Source: an uncultured Paracoccaceae bacterium (GTDB taxonomy: Bacteria > Pseudomonadota > Alphaproteobacteria > Rhodobacterales > Rhodobacteraceae). From it: DNA of 64,000 nucleotides. How positions within the stretch are numbered: the first letter of the stretch is position 1; each line of letters starts with the position of its first letter. A model generated the notes under the pieces. It was not told the origin of the DNA, searched no databases, and saw only the letters and a list, made by a program, of their open reading frames with translations. Location of the stretch: NCBI GenBank assembly GCA_947494445.1, contig CANLVD010000005.1, positions 248,947-312,946 on the forward strand, given 5' to 3'. Positions 34,887 through 42,792 of this stretch are shown piece after piece. A program made the translations under genes and the position numbers.

Positions 34887-36119
34887 ATGACCACCTCCGA
34901 TGCGCCTCAACCCCAGTCCCGACTGCCCTTTGTGTTCATTGTGACCACCGTTGTGCTGGATGCCATGGGGATCGGCCTGATCCTGCCGGTGATGCCGGAT
35001 CTTCTGCGTGAGTTGAACCAGATGTCGATCTCGGACGCCGCGCGCTGGGGCGGTTGGCTGTCGCTGGTCTATGCGGTGATGCAGTTTCTCTGCGGGCCGT
35101 TGATCGGCAATCTGTCGGATGCCTATGGCCGTCGTCCGGTCCTGCTTGTGTCGCTTCTGGCCATGGCGCTGGATTACGTGGTCATGGCGCTCGCCGGCAG
35201 TCTCTGGCTGCTGTTCGTGACGCGGATGATCGCTGGTGTCACCGGTGCGACCTATTCCACCGCAAGCGCTTACCTTGCGGATATTTCGTCACCCAAGGAG
35301 CGGGCTGCAAATTTCGGTCTGGTGGGAGCTGCCTTCGGGATGGGGTTCATATTCGGCCCGGCCATCGGTGGATTTCTGGGCGAATTGGGCACGCGCGCAC
35401 CGTTCTGGGGGGCGGCCATTCTGGCTCTGGTCAACATGGGATTTGGCTGGTTCATCCTGCCTGAAACTCTCAAGCCCGAGAACCGCCGCGCATTCCAGTT
35501 TTCGCGGGCCAATCCTTTCCGGGCGTTCCTGCGATTGCGTCACTTGCCGGTGGTGGGCGGGATCATCCTGATTTACCTGATCGAGACCACGGCCACCAAC
35601 GTCTACCCCGCCGTCTGGGCCTATTTCACGCAGGAACGCTTTGGCTGGAGCGTGGCCATGGTGGGCGTCAGCCTTGCCGCATACGGCATTTGCGTGGGCG
35701 TTGTTCAAGGCGTTCTGATCCGCAAGATCCTTAACCGGTTGGGCGAATATCGCACGGCAATTTTCGGCATGTCGTGCTCGCTGGTCAGCTTGCTGGTGCT
35801 CAGCGGGGTGAGCGAGGGCTGGGTGGTCTTTGCCTTCATGCCGTTGATGGCGCTGAGCGCCGTAACCGAACCGGCACTTTCGGGCATTGCGGCCAACCGT
35901 GTGGGCGAGGACGAGCAGGGAGAGTTGCAGGGTGTCATCGCCTCGGCCAGTGCCATTGGCACGATCATTAGCCTGCCTCTGATGACCCAGCTCTTTGGCA
36001 GTTTCACCTCCGAGACAGCACCGGTTTATTTTCCCGGTGCGCCCTTTCTGGCGGCGGCCCTGCTGACGGTTCTGGGTCTGGGATTGCTGGTCCGCGCGCG
36101 CCGGTCGACTTGGGGTTGA
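34887..36119 (+). CDS. MFS transporter, TetA-like (TCR/Tet family)
   Basis: A 410-residue, 12-helix proton antiporter. Motif A between helices 2 and 3 reads GNLSDAYGRRPVLL, and the N-terminal DAMGIGLILPVMP is the TetA-type motif. It resembles chromosomal TetA homologues common in alpha-proteobacteria, which often export metabolites and need not give tetracycline resistance. No tetR-type regulator is adjacent. Start taken at MTTSDAPQ behind GCAGGGGGC. Confidence 0.85.
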   Translation: MTTSDAPQPQSRLPFVFIVTTVVLDAMGIGLILPVMPDLLRELNQMSISDAARWGGWLSLVYAVMQFLCGPLIGNLSDAYGRRPVLLVSLLAMALDYVVMALAGSLWLLFVTRMIAGVTGATYSTASAYLADISSPKERAANFGLVGAAFGMGFIFGPAIGGFLGELGTRAPFWGAAILALVNMGFGWFILPETLKPENRRAFQFSRANPFRAFLRLRHLPVVGGIILIYLIETTATNVYPAVWAYFTQERFGWSVAMVGVSLAAYGICVGVVQGVLIRKILNRLGEYRTAIFGMSCSLVSLLVLSGVSEGWVVFAFMPLMALSAVTEPALSGIAANRVGEDEQGELQGVIASASAIGTIISLPLMTQLFGSFTSETAPVYFPGAPFLAAALLTVLGLGLLVRARRSTWG

Positions 36120-36416
36120 CGCGGGCGCGCGCGGACCTCAGCGCCAAGCCTATGTTGGCTTGTGGGGGCCTTGACGCTGTCACTGACAGGCGGGTGTGCA
36201 CCTGATCCGTTGAACGGGCTGGTTGAGCCACATATCGGCAGGATCATGGGCCTAGGGGGAATATCCCTTGATCACGATGACCTGCAGCTCAACCGCTCCG
36301 TTCGTGGAGATGTTATAGACCAGCGGGTGTCACGATTGCATGAACGCAAAAGTCGAGTTCCGGTCTCGAAAGGGTAGGAGACAGTCCCTTTGAGAGCCTG
36401 GTTCGTATGTTTTTGG
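36120..36416. other. Non-coding stretch without a supported gene
   Basis: About 300 bp between the MFS stop and the Nudix stop. A frame from GTG 36162 encodes LSLTGGC, which looks slightly like a lipobox, but the leader is too short and no ribosome site is seen. No clear terminator with a T-run was found. Confidence 0.5.
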
Positions 36417-36881
36417 CTAGGGTGCCTTGGTTTCAAGCGGATTTGGGTCAAGACCGTTTGGCACATCGAACGGCAGGCTGCGCAGAAAATCAGGTTTGAC
36501 GCGTAGCGTTTCCAACTCGGTGCGGGAGAAAAATCTGCGTTTGGTGACGACTGCTTCGGGGTCCAGCCAGTCAGATGTCAGATTGCCCGCGGCGATCTCA
36601 CAGGCAAAGAACATCTCGACCTGATGAAAGTTTGTGGCCGGATCGGTGAATTCTGAAATGCCGACAACCTGCCCGGGTGTGATTTCAAGGCCTGTTTCCT
36701 CATGCACTTCGCGGATCAGGTTTTCCGCAAGGGACTGGCCCGGTTCGGCCCCTCCACCCGGGGCGCACCACAGATCGGATGTGTTGCCGGGATAGGCATT
36801 GACCAGCAACAGCCGGGCGTCTTGCACGATCAGCGCACGCACGGCGAGCCGGGTCTGGTGATATCTTTTGGGTTTGAGCAT
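36417..36881 (-). CDS. Nudix hydrolase
   Basis: A 154-residue pyrophosphohydrolase acting on a nucleoside diphosphate-linked compound. The Nudix box is GGAEPGQ-x7-REVHEETGL; the first Glu of the classical box is replaced by Gln, while the metal-binding REVHEE part is intact. Start taken at MLKPKRY. It lies behind the BMP gene on the same strand but is separated from it by three hairpins, so it is probably a separate unit. Confidence 0.85.
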   Translation of the reverse strand: MLKPKRYHQTRLAVRALIVQDARLLLVNAYPGNTSDLWCAPGGGAEPGQSLAENLIREVHEETGLEITPGQVVGISEFTDPATNFHQVEMFFACEIAAGNLTSDWLDPEAVVTKRRFFSRTELETLRVKPDFLRSLPFDVPNGLDPNPLETKAP

Positions 36882-36921
36882 GAGATGGCCTAGCTGGCGG
36901 TGCGCACCGTCAGGCGGGCCC

Positions 36922-36989
36922 GTCTGTCTTGTCCAGACAGACCCTGAGCCCGGGGATCCGGGCTCAGGCTTTTGGGGAAACCCCAAAAG
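36922..36989 (-). terminator. Three consecutive perfect hairpins behind the purine operon
   Basis: Stems: GTCTGTC/GACAGAC (36922-36942), CTGAGCCCGG/CCGGGCTCAG (36944-36967), and CTTTTGGGG/CCCCAAAAG with loop AAA or TTT (36969-36989). All are within 90 bp of the BMP gene stop. The third, nearest the gene, ends in a T-run on the minus strand and is the likely terminator. Confidence 0.7.
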
Positions 36990-37010
36990 AGGCCTTTGGT
37001 GCCTGGCCGA

Positions 37011-38084
37011 TCAGTTGGGCAGTTCGCCTTCAATGCCTTCGACATAAAAGTTCATGCCCAGAAGCGTGCCATCATCCGCACGCTCGCCTTCGGCCAGCCA
37101 GTCGGAGCCGTCCTGCTTCTTGATCGGGCCGGTGAAGGAGTGGATCGAGCCGTCAACGATGCCGTCGATGATCGCCTGAGCGGAGGCCTGAACCTCGGCC
37201 GGGATCTTGTCGGAGAACTCGCCGATCTCTGTCAGGCCGGGCTTGATGCCGTCCCATGTATCGGTGCTTTCCCATGTGCCATCCATGACCGCCTGTGTGC
37301 GGGCCACATAGTAGGGGCCCCAGTTGTCGATGATCGAGGAGAGGCGCGCATTCGGACCGAACTGCTTCATGTCGGATGCCTGACCGAAGGCGTAGATGCC
37401 TTTTTCTTCAGCGATGGTCATGGCCGCTGGGCTGTCTGTGTGCTGCATGATCACATCTGCGCCCTGTTCGATCAGTGCGTTCGCTGCATCAGCTTCCTTT
37501 GCGGGATCGAACCATGTGTTTACCCAGACGATCTTGAATGACACATCAGGGTTTACCGCCTTGGCCGCCAGATAGGCAGAGTTGATGCCGCGCACGACCT
37601 CGGGGATCGGGAAAGACGCGATGTAGCCGATGGTGTTGGTCTCGGTCATGTGGCCTGCGATGTGGCCCAGAACTGTGCGGCCCTCATAGAACCGACCCGA
37701 GTAGACGGACACGTTATCAGCGCGCTTGAAGCCGGTTGCATGCTCGAACTTCACATCGGGGAACTGCTCGGCCACCTTGAGTGTCGGGTTCATGTAGCCA
37801 AATGACGTGGTGAAGATCAGGTCATGGCCGGACTGGGCAAGCTGGCGAATGGCACGCTCGGCATCCGGGCCTTCGGGCACGCTTTCCAGATATGTGGTTT
37901 CGACCTTGTCGCCAAAAGCCTCCTCAATGGCCTTGCGGCCCTGATCATGCTCATAGGACCAGCCGAAATCGCCCACCGGACCGACATAGATGAAGCCGAC
38001 CTTCATGGGTTCATGGCCGTCCGACAGGGCAGGGCCTGCCAGAGCCAGTGCAGCGACGGCTGCGAGTGTTTTGACAAATTTCAT
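37011..38084 (-). CDS. BMP-family ABC transporter substrate-binding protein (nucleoside/purine type)
   Basis: A 357-residue periplasmic binding protein with a signal peptide (about residues 1-22, ALAGPALSDG). The family features are KVGFIYVGPVGDFGWSYEHDQG near residues 28-49, the FTTSFGY block, and DNWGPYYVARTQAVMDG. BMP proteins bind nucleosides or purine bases. It has a strong GGAGGTAATCC ribosome site. It is the last gene of the xdh/ABC operon, 38 bp behind the second permease, which points to a purine as substrate. Confidence 0.9.
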   Translation of the reverse strand: MKFVKTLAAVAALALAGPALSDGHEPMKVGFIYVGPVGDFGWSYEHDQGRKAIEEAFGDKVETTYLESVPEGPDAERAIRQLAQSGHDLIFTTSFGYMNPTLKVAEQFPDVKFEHATGFKRADNVSVYSGRFYEGRTVLGHIAGHMTETNTIGYIASFPIPEVVRGINSAYLAAKAVNPDVSFKIVWVNTWFDPAKEADAANALIEQGADVIMQHTDSPAAMTIAEEKGIYAFGQASDMKQFGPNARLSSIIDNWGPYYVARTQAVMDGTWESTDTWDGIKPGLTEIGEFSDKIPAEVQASAQAIIDGIVDGSIHSFTGPIKKQDGSDWLAEGERADDGTLLGMNFYVEGIEGELPN

Positions 38085-38122
38085 GGATTACCTCCGGTTG
38101 GATCTTCGAATGGGGGGATGTC

Positions 38123-39262
38123 CTACCCAGACTTGTGAAACACCTGACCCAAAGAGGCCGGTGCGTTCTGATTGGCCCGCAAACGGTCTGCGGACATGAC
38201 GACAAGCACAATGATCGTGACCAGATAGGGGGTCATCGACAGGTATTGCGCCTGAATGGAAATGGGATAAGCGGCGGACCATGTGCCGAGCGCTATGGTG
38301 CCAAGCCAGAGCAGTAGCAGCTCGATCGGACCGGCGCGGCTGGTGAGTGTGCGCCAGATGGCGAACAGGAAAAGACCGAAGGCCAGCAGCCAGAGCGGTG
38401 TCAGGTTTGCGGCCTGCAGGTTCAGTTGCAGGATCGTGACACCGCCGAACAGATAAGCACCCAACATCACGCGCCACGGCTTCCACGCACCAAAGACAAC
38501 GATGGCCAGCGCGATCCAGCCAGCGCCTGCGGTCATTCCTTCGTTCCATTGGGGCACCCGCACAAGGCTGAGATAAGCGCCGCCCAGTCCCGCACAAGCA
38601 CCGCCAAAGGCGATTGCGGCCAGCCGGATGGCAATGACGTTGTAGCCTAGCGCGTGGGCGGCGGCATGGTTTTCACCGACCGCGCGCAGGATCATGCCAG
38701 GCCGCGAGCGCCCCAAAAAGAGCCAGACCGCAATGACCAGTCCCAGGGCGAAGTAGACCACGGCGTCATGTGACAGAAACAGCGGGCCGACAACGGGCAG
38801 GTCCGAGAGGCCCGGAATATCAAGTGATCCGAATGCAGGCGGCTTGAGACCCGAGTAGGGCTGCCCGATCAGTGCGGCCAGTCCCAGTCCAAAGAGTGTC
38901 AGCGCCAGTCCGGTAGCGACCTGATTGGACAATAGAACTTGGGTCAGAACGCCAAATACCAGTGCAAGGGCTGCACCGGCCAGTGCCGCGCCCAGAAAGC
39001 CGACCCATGGGCTGCCGCTTTCCACGGCAAAGGCAAATCCGGCGATGGCACCGATGATCATCATCCCTTCGACGCCAAGGTTCAGGACGCCTGATTTCTC
39101 GACCACCATCTCGCCGATGGCCGCAAGCAGCAGCGGCTGGGCTGCTATGATGATGGAGGCCCCGAGCAGCACCGGATCAAGGCCCGAGATCAGCGCGAAG
39201 ACGGCCAGCGCAACCAGCGCCAGCGTGATCAGAACCGGTTGGGTGAGGCGTTCCACTGTCAT
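38123..39262 (-). CDS. ABC transporter permease of the nucleoside/purine importer (second permease)
   Basis: A 379-residue membrane subunit with about ten helices of the BPD_transp_2 type (as in ribose and branched-chain importers). VVEKSGVLNLGVEGMMIIGAI near residues 52-72 is the family signature. Its start overlaps the stop of the first permease by 4 bp (ATGA). Confidence 0.9.
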   Translation of the reverse strand: MTVERLTQPVLITLALVALAVFALISGLDPVLLGASIIIAAQPLLLAAIGEMVVEKSGVLNLGVEGMMIIGAIAGFAFAVESGSPWVGFLGAALAGAALALVFGVLTQVLLSNQVATGLALTLFGLGLAALIGQPYSGLKPPAFGSLDIPGLSDLPVVGPLFLSHDAVVYFALGLVIAVWLFLGRSRPGMILRAVGENHAAAHALGYNVIAIRLAAIAFGGACAGLGGAYLSLVRVPQWNEGMTAGAGWIALAIVVFGAWKPWRVMLGAYLFGGVTILQLNLQAANLTPLWLLAFGLFLFAIWRTLTSRAGPIELLLLWLGTIALGTWSAAYPISIQAQYLSMTPYLVTIIVLVVMSADRLRANQNAPASLGQVFHKSG

Positions 39263-40326
39263 GCCGCCCTCCGACCCTGCCAGCGCAGGCGGTAGGTTGA
39301 CAGGACGTCAACCGCCAGCAGGAAAAACAGGAGCATGCCCTGAAAGACCGAAATCGCGGCAGCCGGGATCTGCAACGAGAACTGCGCGGTTTCCCCCCCG
39401 ATGTAGGTCAGCGCCATGACAAGGCCTGCCAGCAGAATTCCCAAGGGGTTGAGCCTGCCCAGAAAAGCCACGATGATCGCCGTGAAGCCATAACCTGCGG
39501 GCAGCGCGGGGACCAGTTGGCCGACGGGACCTGCGGCCTCGAACAGGCCGGCAAGGCCTGCCAGCGCACCGGAAATGCCAAGGCAGGTGGCGATCAGGAT
39601 ATGATCGCGCACGCCCGCAAAACGCGCGGCCCGTGGAGCCTGTCCGTACAGCCGGATCTGAAAGCCCAGCAGGTGGCGCGCCAAGATGACATAGGCCGCA
39701 ACCACGACACCCAGAGCGACAAGGATGCCCATATGCACCCGCGTGCCTGCCATCAGAATGGGCAGAGTGGCGCTGTCGTGGAACTGGCGGCTTTCAGGGA
39801 AATTGAAGCCATCCGGATCGCGCAGAGGGCCGGACACCATGGCCGACAGCAGCAGGGTTGCCACATAGACCAGCATCAAGGAGACAAGGATTTCATTGGC
39901 GTTGAAGCGGATCTTCAGAATGGCCGGGATCATCGCCCATGCACATCCCCCCAAAGCGCCCGCAAGCGCCATGAGTGGCAACAGCCAGACGCCATCGGTT
40001 CCGTAAAACGCCAGTCCGACCGCGCCGCCTGTGAGTGCACCGATGATGAACTGACCCTCGGCACCAATGTTCCAGATGCCTGCTCGGAACCCCATGGCAA
40101 GACCTGTGGCGATCAGCACCAGCGGCGCGGCTTTCACCAGAATTTCCGAGCGGGAATAGCTGTCAAAGAGGGGATCAAAGAAGATCACCCGGATCGCCTC
40201 GACCGGGTTCTTGCCAAGGAAGGCAAAAAGGATGCCGCCTGCGATCATCGTGGCAATCAAGGCCAGAACAGGTGTCGCAAGTTGCAGGAAACGTGATGGC
40301 GCAGGGCGACGTTCAAGGATCAACAT
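39259..40326 (-). CDS. ABC transporter permease of the nucleoside/purine importer (first permease)
   Basis: A 355-residue membrane subunit of the same type as its neighbour, with the signature GIWNIGAEGQFIIGAL. The start taken is MLILERR, which overlaps the ATPase end by 14 bp; an upstream GTG-type start is possible. It pairs with the second permease as a heterodimer. Confidence 0.88.
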   Translation of the reverse strand: MLILERRPAPSRFLQLATPVLALIATMIAGGILFAFLGKNPVEAIRVIFFDPLFDSYSRSEILVKAAPLVLIATGLAMGFRAGIWNIGAEGQFIIGALTGGAVGLAFYGTDGVWLLPLMALAGALGGCAWAMIPAILKIRFNANEILVSLMLVYVATLLLSAMVSGPLRDPDGFNFPESRQFHDSATLPILMAGTRVHMGILVALGVVVAAYVILARHLLGFQIRLYGQAPRAARFAGVRDHILIATCLGISGALAGLAGLFEAAGPVGQLVPALPAGYGFTAIIVAFLGRLNPLGILLAGLVMALTYIGGETAQFSLQIPAAAISVFQGMLLFFLLAVDVLSTYRLRWQGRRAA

Positions 40327-41845
40327 GAAGCGCCTCCATCTGTTGCGTGACGCTGGCATCGCCGCCCATCATCAGACCGATCTCCTCGATCGAGATGCTG
40401 CCGGTCTTCACAGGCTCGCTGAGCCGCCCGCCTGCGATGACCGAAAAGACATCGGCCACTTCCATCAACTCGTCCAGATCCTGAGAAATGACGATCACGC
40501 CAGCGCCTTCATCGGCCAACGTGGACAGCGCCCGGCGGATATCGCCCGCAGCCTTGGCGTCGACCCCCCATGTGGGCTGATTTACGACCAGCACACGGGG
40601 GCGTTGCATGATCTCGCGGCCCATCAGGAATTTCTGCAGATTTCCGCCAGACAAGCTGCCCGCCAGCGCAGTTGGTCCCGGCGTGCGCACATCAAAACCC
40701 GCAATGATGGCACGGGCAAAATTCGACGTGACTTGCGACTTGATGAACCCGTTCCACGAAAGACGTTCGCGTGCATTTCCAGTCAGAAAAGCGTTGTCGG
40801 TCAGGGACATGGCAGGTGCTGCCGCATGGCCCAGGCGTTCTTCGGGCGCGCACAGCAGGCCAGAGACGCGGCGCTCATTCGGGCGCGCGACCGAGATGTC
40901 ACGCCGTCCCAGAAACAGGGTCTCAGGGGTCACCAGTGTTTCGCCGGACAGGGCCAGCATCAACTCGTCCTGACCATTGCCCGCCACGCCAGCAACGCCG
41001 AGGATCTGACCTGACATGAGCGAGAACGAGATGTCCTTGAGGTCAACTCCGAAAGGATCGTCGCTTTTGACATTGAGGGATTGAACGTCGAGCGCAAGAT
41101 CACCGGGCGTGCGGTTGTGCACAGCTGGTGCCGCCATGCTTTGCCCGATCATCATCTCGGCCAGCGACTGCGCGGTTTCTTCCACCGGGGTACAACTGGC
41201 GACCACCTTGCCGCCGCGCAGGATCGTGGCCCGGTCGCACAAGGCGCGGATCTCTTCCAGCTTGTGGGAGATGTAAAGGATCGCGACGCCTTCGGCAGAC
41301 AATTGGCGCAGGGTCTCGAACAGCGTCCAGACCTCCTGTGGGGTCAAAACGGATGTGGGTTCGTCCATGATCAGGACGCGGGGTTGTTGCAGCAGGCAGC
41401 GGATGATCTCAACCCGCTGACGTTCCCCCACGGACAGATCACCGACCTGCCGGAAGGGATCGACCTCAAGCCCGTATCGCGCGGATGTCTCGGAGATCGA
41501 GCGGCTGAGTTCGCGCCGGTCTGGAGGCGATGTCATGCCAAGGGCAATATTTTCCGCCACGCTCATCGCCTCGAACAGCGAAAAGTGCTGAAACACCATG
41601 CCAATGCCAGCCGCACGAGCGGCCTGTGGGTTGGACGGCTGAAAGGCCTTGCCTCCCAGCATCATCGAGCCTGCATCGGGGCGAACCAGACCGTAAATTG
41701 TCTTGACCAGTGTGGATTTCCCGGCGCCGTTTTCGCCCAGCAACGCATGGATTTCGCCCGGCATCAGCGTGAAGGAGACATCGTCATTGGCCACAACGCC
41801 CGGATAGGCCTTGGTAATTCCATTGATCGACAGCAAAGGCGTCAC
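40313..41845 (-). CDS. ABC transporter ATP-binding protein, two fused ATPase domains
   Basis: A 510-residue ATPase of the sugar/nucleoside importer class. The first domain is complete: GENGAGKST, LSVGERQR and MDEPTSVL. The second is degenerate in Walker A (GVAGNGQDE), keeps the signature LSGGNLQK, and its Walker B reads VVNQPTWGVD; one weak site is normal for this class. Start taken at a GTG that overlaps the xdhC stop (GTGA) and has AAAGGA behind it, rather than the ATG 33 bp upstream. Confidence 0.9.
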   Translation of the reverse strand: MTPLLSINGITKAYPGVVANDDVSFTLMPGEIHALLGENGAGKSTLVKTIYGLVRPDAGSMMLGGKAFQPSNPQAARAAGIGMVFQHFSLFEAMSVAENIALGMTSPPDRRELSRSISETSARYGLEVDPFRQVGDLSVGERQRVEIIRCLLQQPRVLIMDEPTSVLTPQEVWTLFETLRQLSAEGVAILYISHKLEEIRALCDRATILRGGKVVASCTPVEETAQSLAEMMIGQSMAAPAVHNRTPGDLALDVQSLNVKSDDPFGVDLKDISFSLMSGQILGVAGVAGNGQDELMLALSGETLVTPETLFLGRRDISVARPNERRVSGLLCAPEERLGHAAAPAMSLTDNAFLTGNARERLSWNGFIKSQVTSNFARAIIAGFDVRTPGPTALAGSLSGGNLQKFLMGREIMQRPRVLVVNQPTWGVDAKAAGDIRRALSTLADEGAGVIVISQDLDELMEVADVFSVIAGGRLSEPVKTGSISIEEIGLMMGGDASVTQQMEALHVDP

Positions 41846-42792
41846 GCGCGGTCCTTTCGCAAATCCGTCACACTGCATTTAGCGGCCCTCAATACGTCAG
41901 CCGCGACACCGATGGCAATGGCTCTTGGATGCTTGCCCAGATCGGGTGCGCCGATGGGACAGTCCATCCTGTCTATCTGGCTTTCGCCATGGCCGAGTTC
42001 GCGCAGTCGTTTGCGAAAACGCGTGCGCTTGGTAGCAGAGCCAATGAGGCCGAGGCGTGCGAAGGGTCGTGACAGGACCCGGTGGCAAATCTCAAGATCC
42101 AGCGCATGTGAATAGGTGAGCACTAAGTGATGGGCATCTGGCGGGGCCGAGGCCACTGCGTGCGCCGGGTTGGCAGCCAGAAGTGGAGTGATATCGCCTG
42201 GCATCGGGTCTGGAAAGCGGGAAGCGGCGTCATCGATCAGCACAACATCGACGTCAAGCGTGGCGAGAATGCCGGCAATCTCGCGCCCGACATGCCCGGC
42301 GCCGTAGATCCAGACGGGTGTTTTCGGCGGCGTCAGTGCTTCAACCCACCAGCCATCCTGCAAGGCAGGCAGACATGGCTGGCCCGAGCGGTGACGGCGC
42401 AGGAGTGATTTAACCGACAATGGTGGCTCGCTGGCATCGAAAGCAACCGGTCGGGCAAAGACCGTGTCTTGAGAGGGCGGCAGGGAAGCGGCGTCTATGT
42501 ACTCAAGAAACAATTGCACGTGACCGCCGCAGCATTGTCCAAGAGCAGGGCCGAGGGGCAGGGACAGAACTTCTGCCCGGGTGCCCGCGCTCAGATTGTG
42601 GCGCGCTTTCGCTGTTGCCTGCCATTCCAGGGCACCACCACCGATGGTGCCGCTTGTACCGTCCGGCCAGACAAGCATTGCTGTGCCGGTCTCGCGCGGT
42701 GTCGACCCTTCATGCCGGATCACGCAGATGCGGATCAGTGCGGGCTCGGTCTCAAGCCGGGCCTTGATGGCGGGTCGGTCGAAACTCACCAA
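41842..42792 (-). CDS. xdhC: Xanthine dehydrogenase accessory protein XdhC
   Basis: A 316-residue cytosolic chaperone that binds molybdenum cofactor, helps its sulfuration and inserts it into XdhB. The N-terminal part has VIRHEGSTPRETGTAM and GQCCGGHV with the conserved Cys; the C-terminal half has a Rossmann motif IYGAGHVGREI. It overlaps xdhB by 7 bp and the ABC ATPase by 4 bp, so the three are translated together. Confidence 0.93.
   Translation of the reverse strand: MVSFDRPAIKARLETEPALIRICVIRHEGSTPRETGTAMLVWPDGTSGTIGGGALEWQATAKARHNLSAGTRAEVLSLPLGPALGQCCGGHVQLFLEYIDAASLPPSQDTVFARPVAFDASEPPLSVKSLLRRHRSGQPCLPALQDGWWVEALTPPKTPVWIYGAGHVGREIAGILATLDVDVVLIDDAASRFPDPMPGDITPLLAANPAHAVASAPPDAHHLVLTYSHALDLEICHRVLSRPFARLGLIGSATKRTRFRKRLRELGHGESQIDRMDCPIGAPDLGKHPRAIAIGVAADVLRAAKCSVTDLRKDRA

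Noticed and set aside
36162-36377. Possible small lipoprotein with LSLTGGC
   Set aside because: The segment before the Cys is only 11 residues, starts with GTG without a ribosome site, and the rest has no family resemblance.
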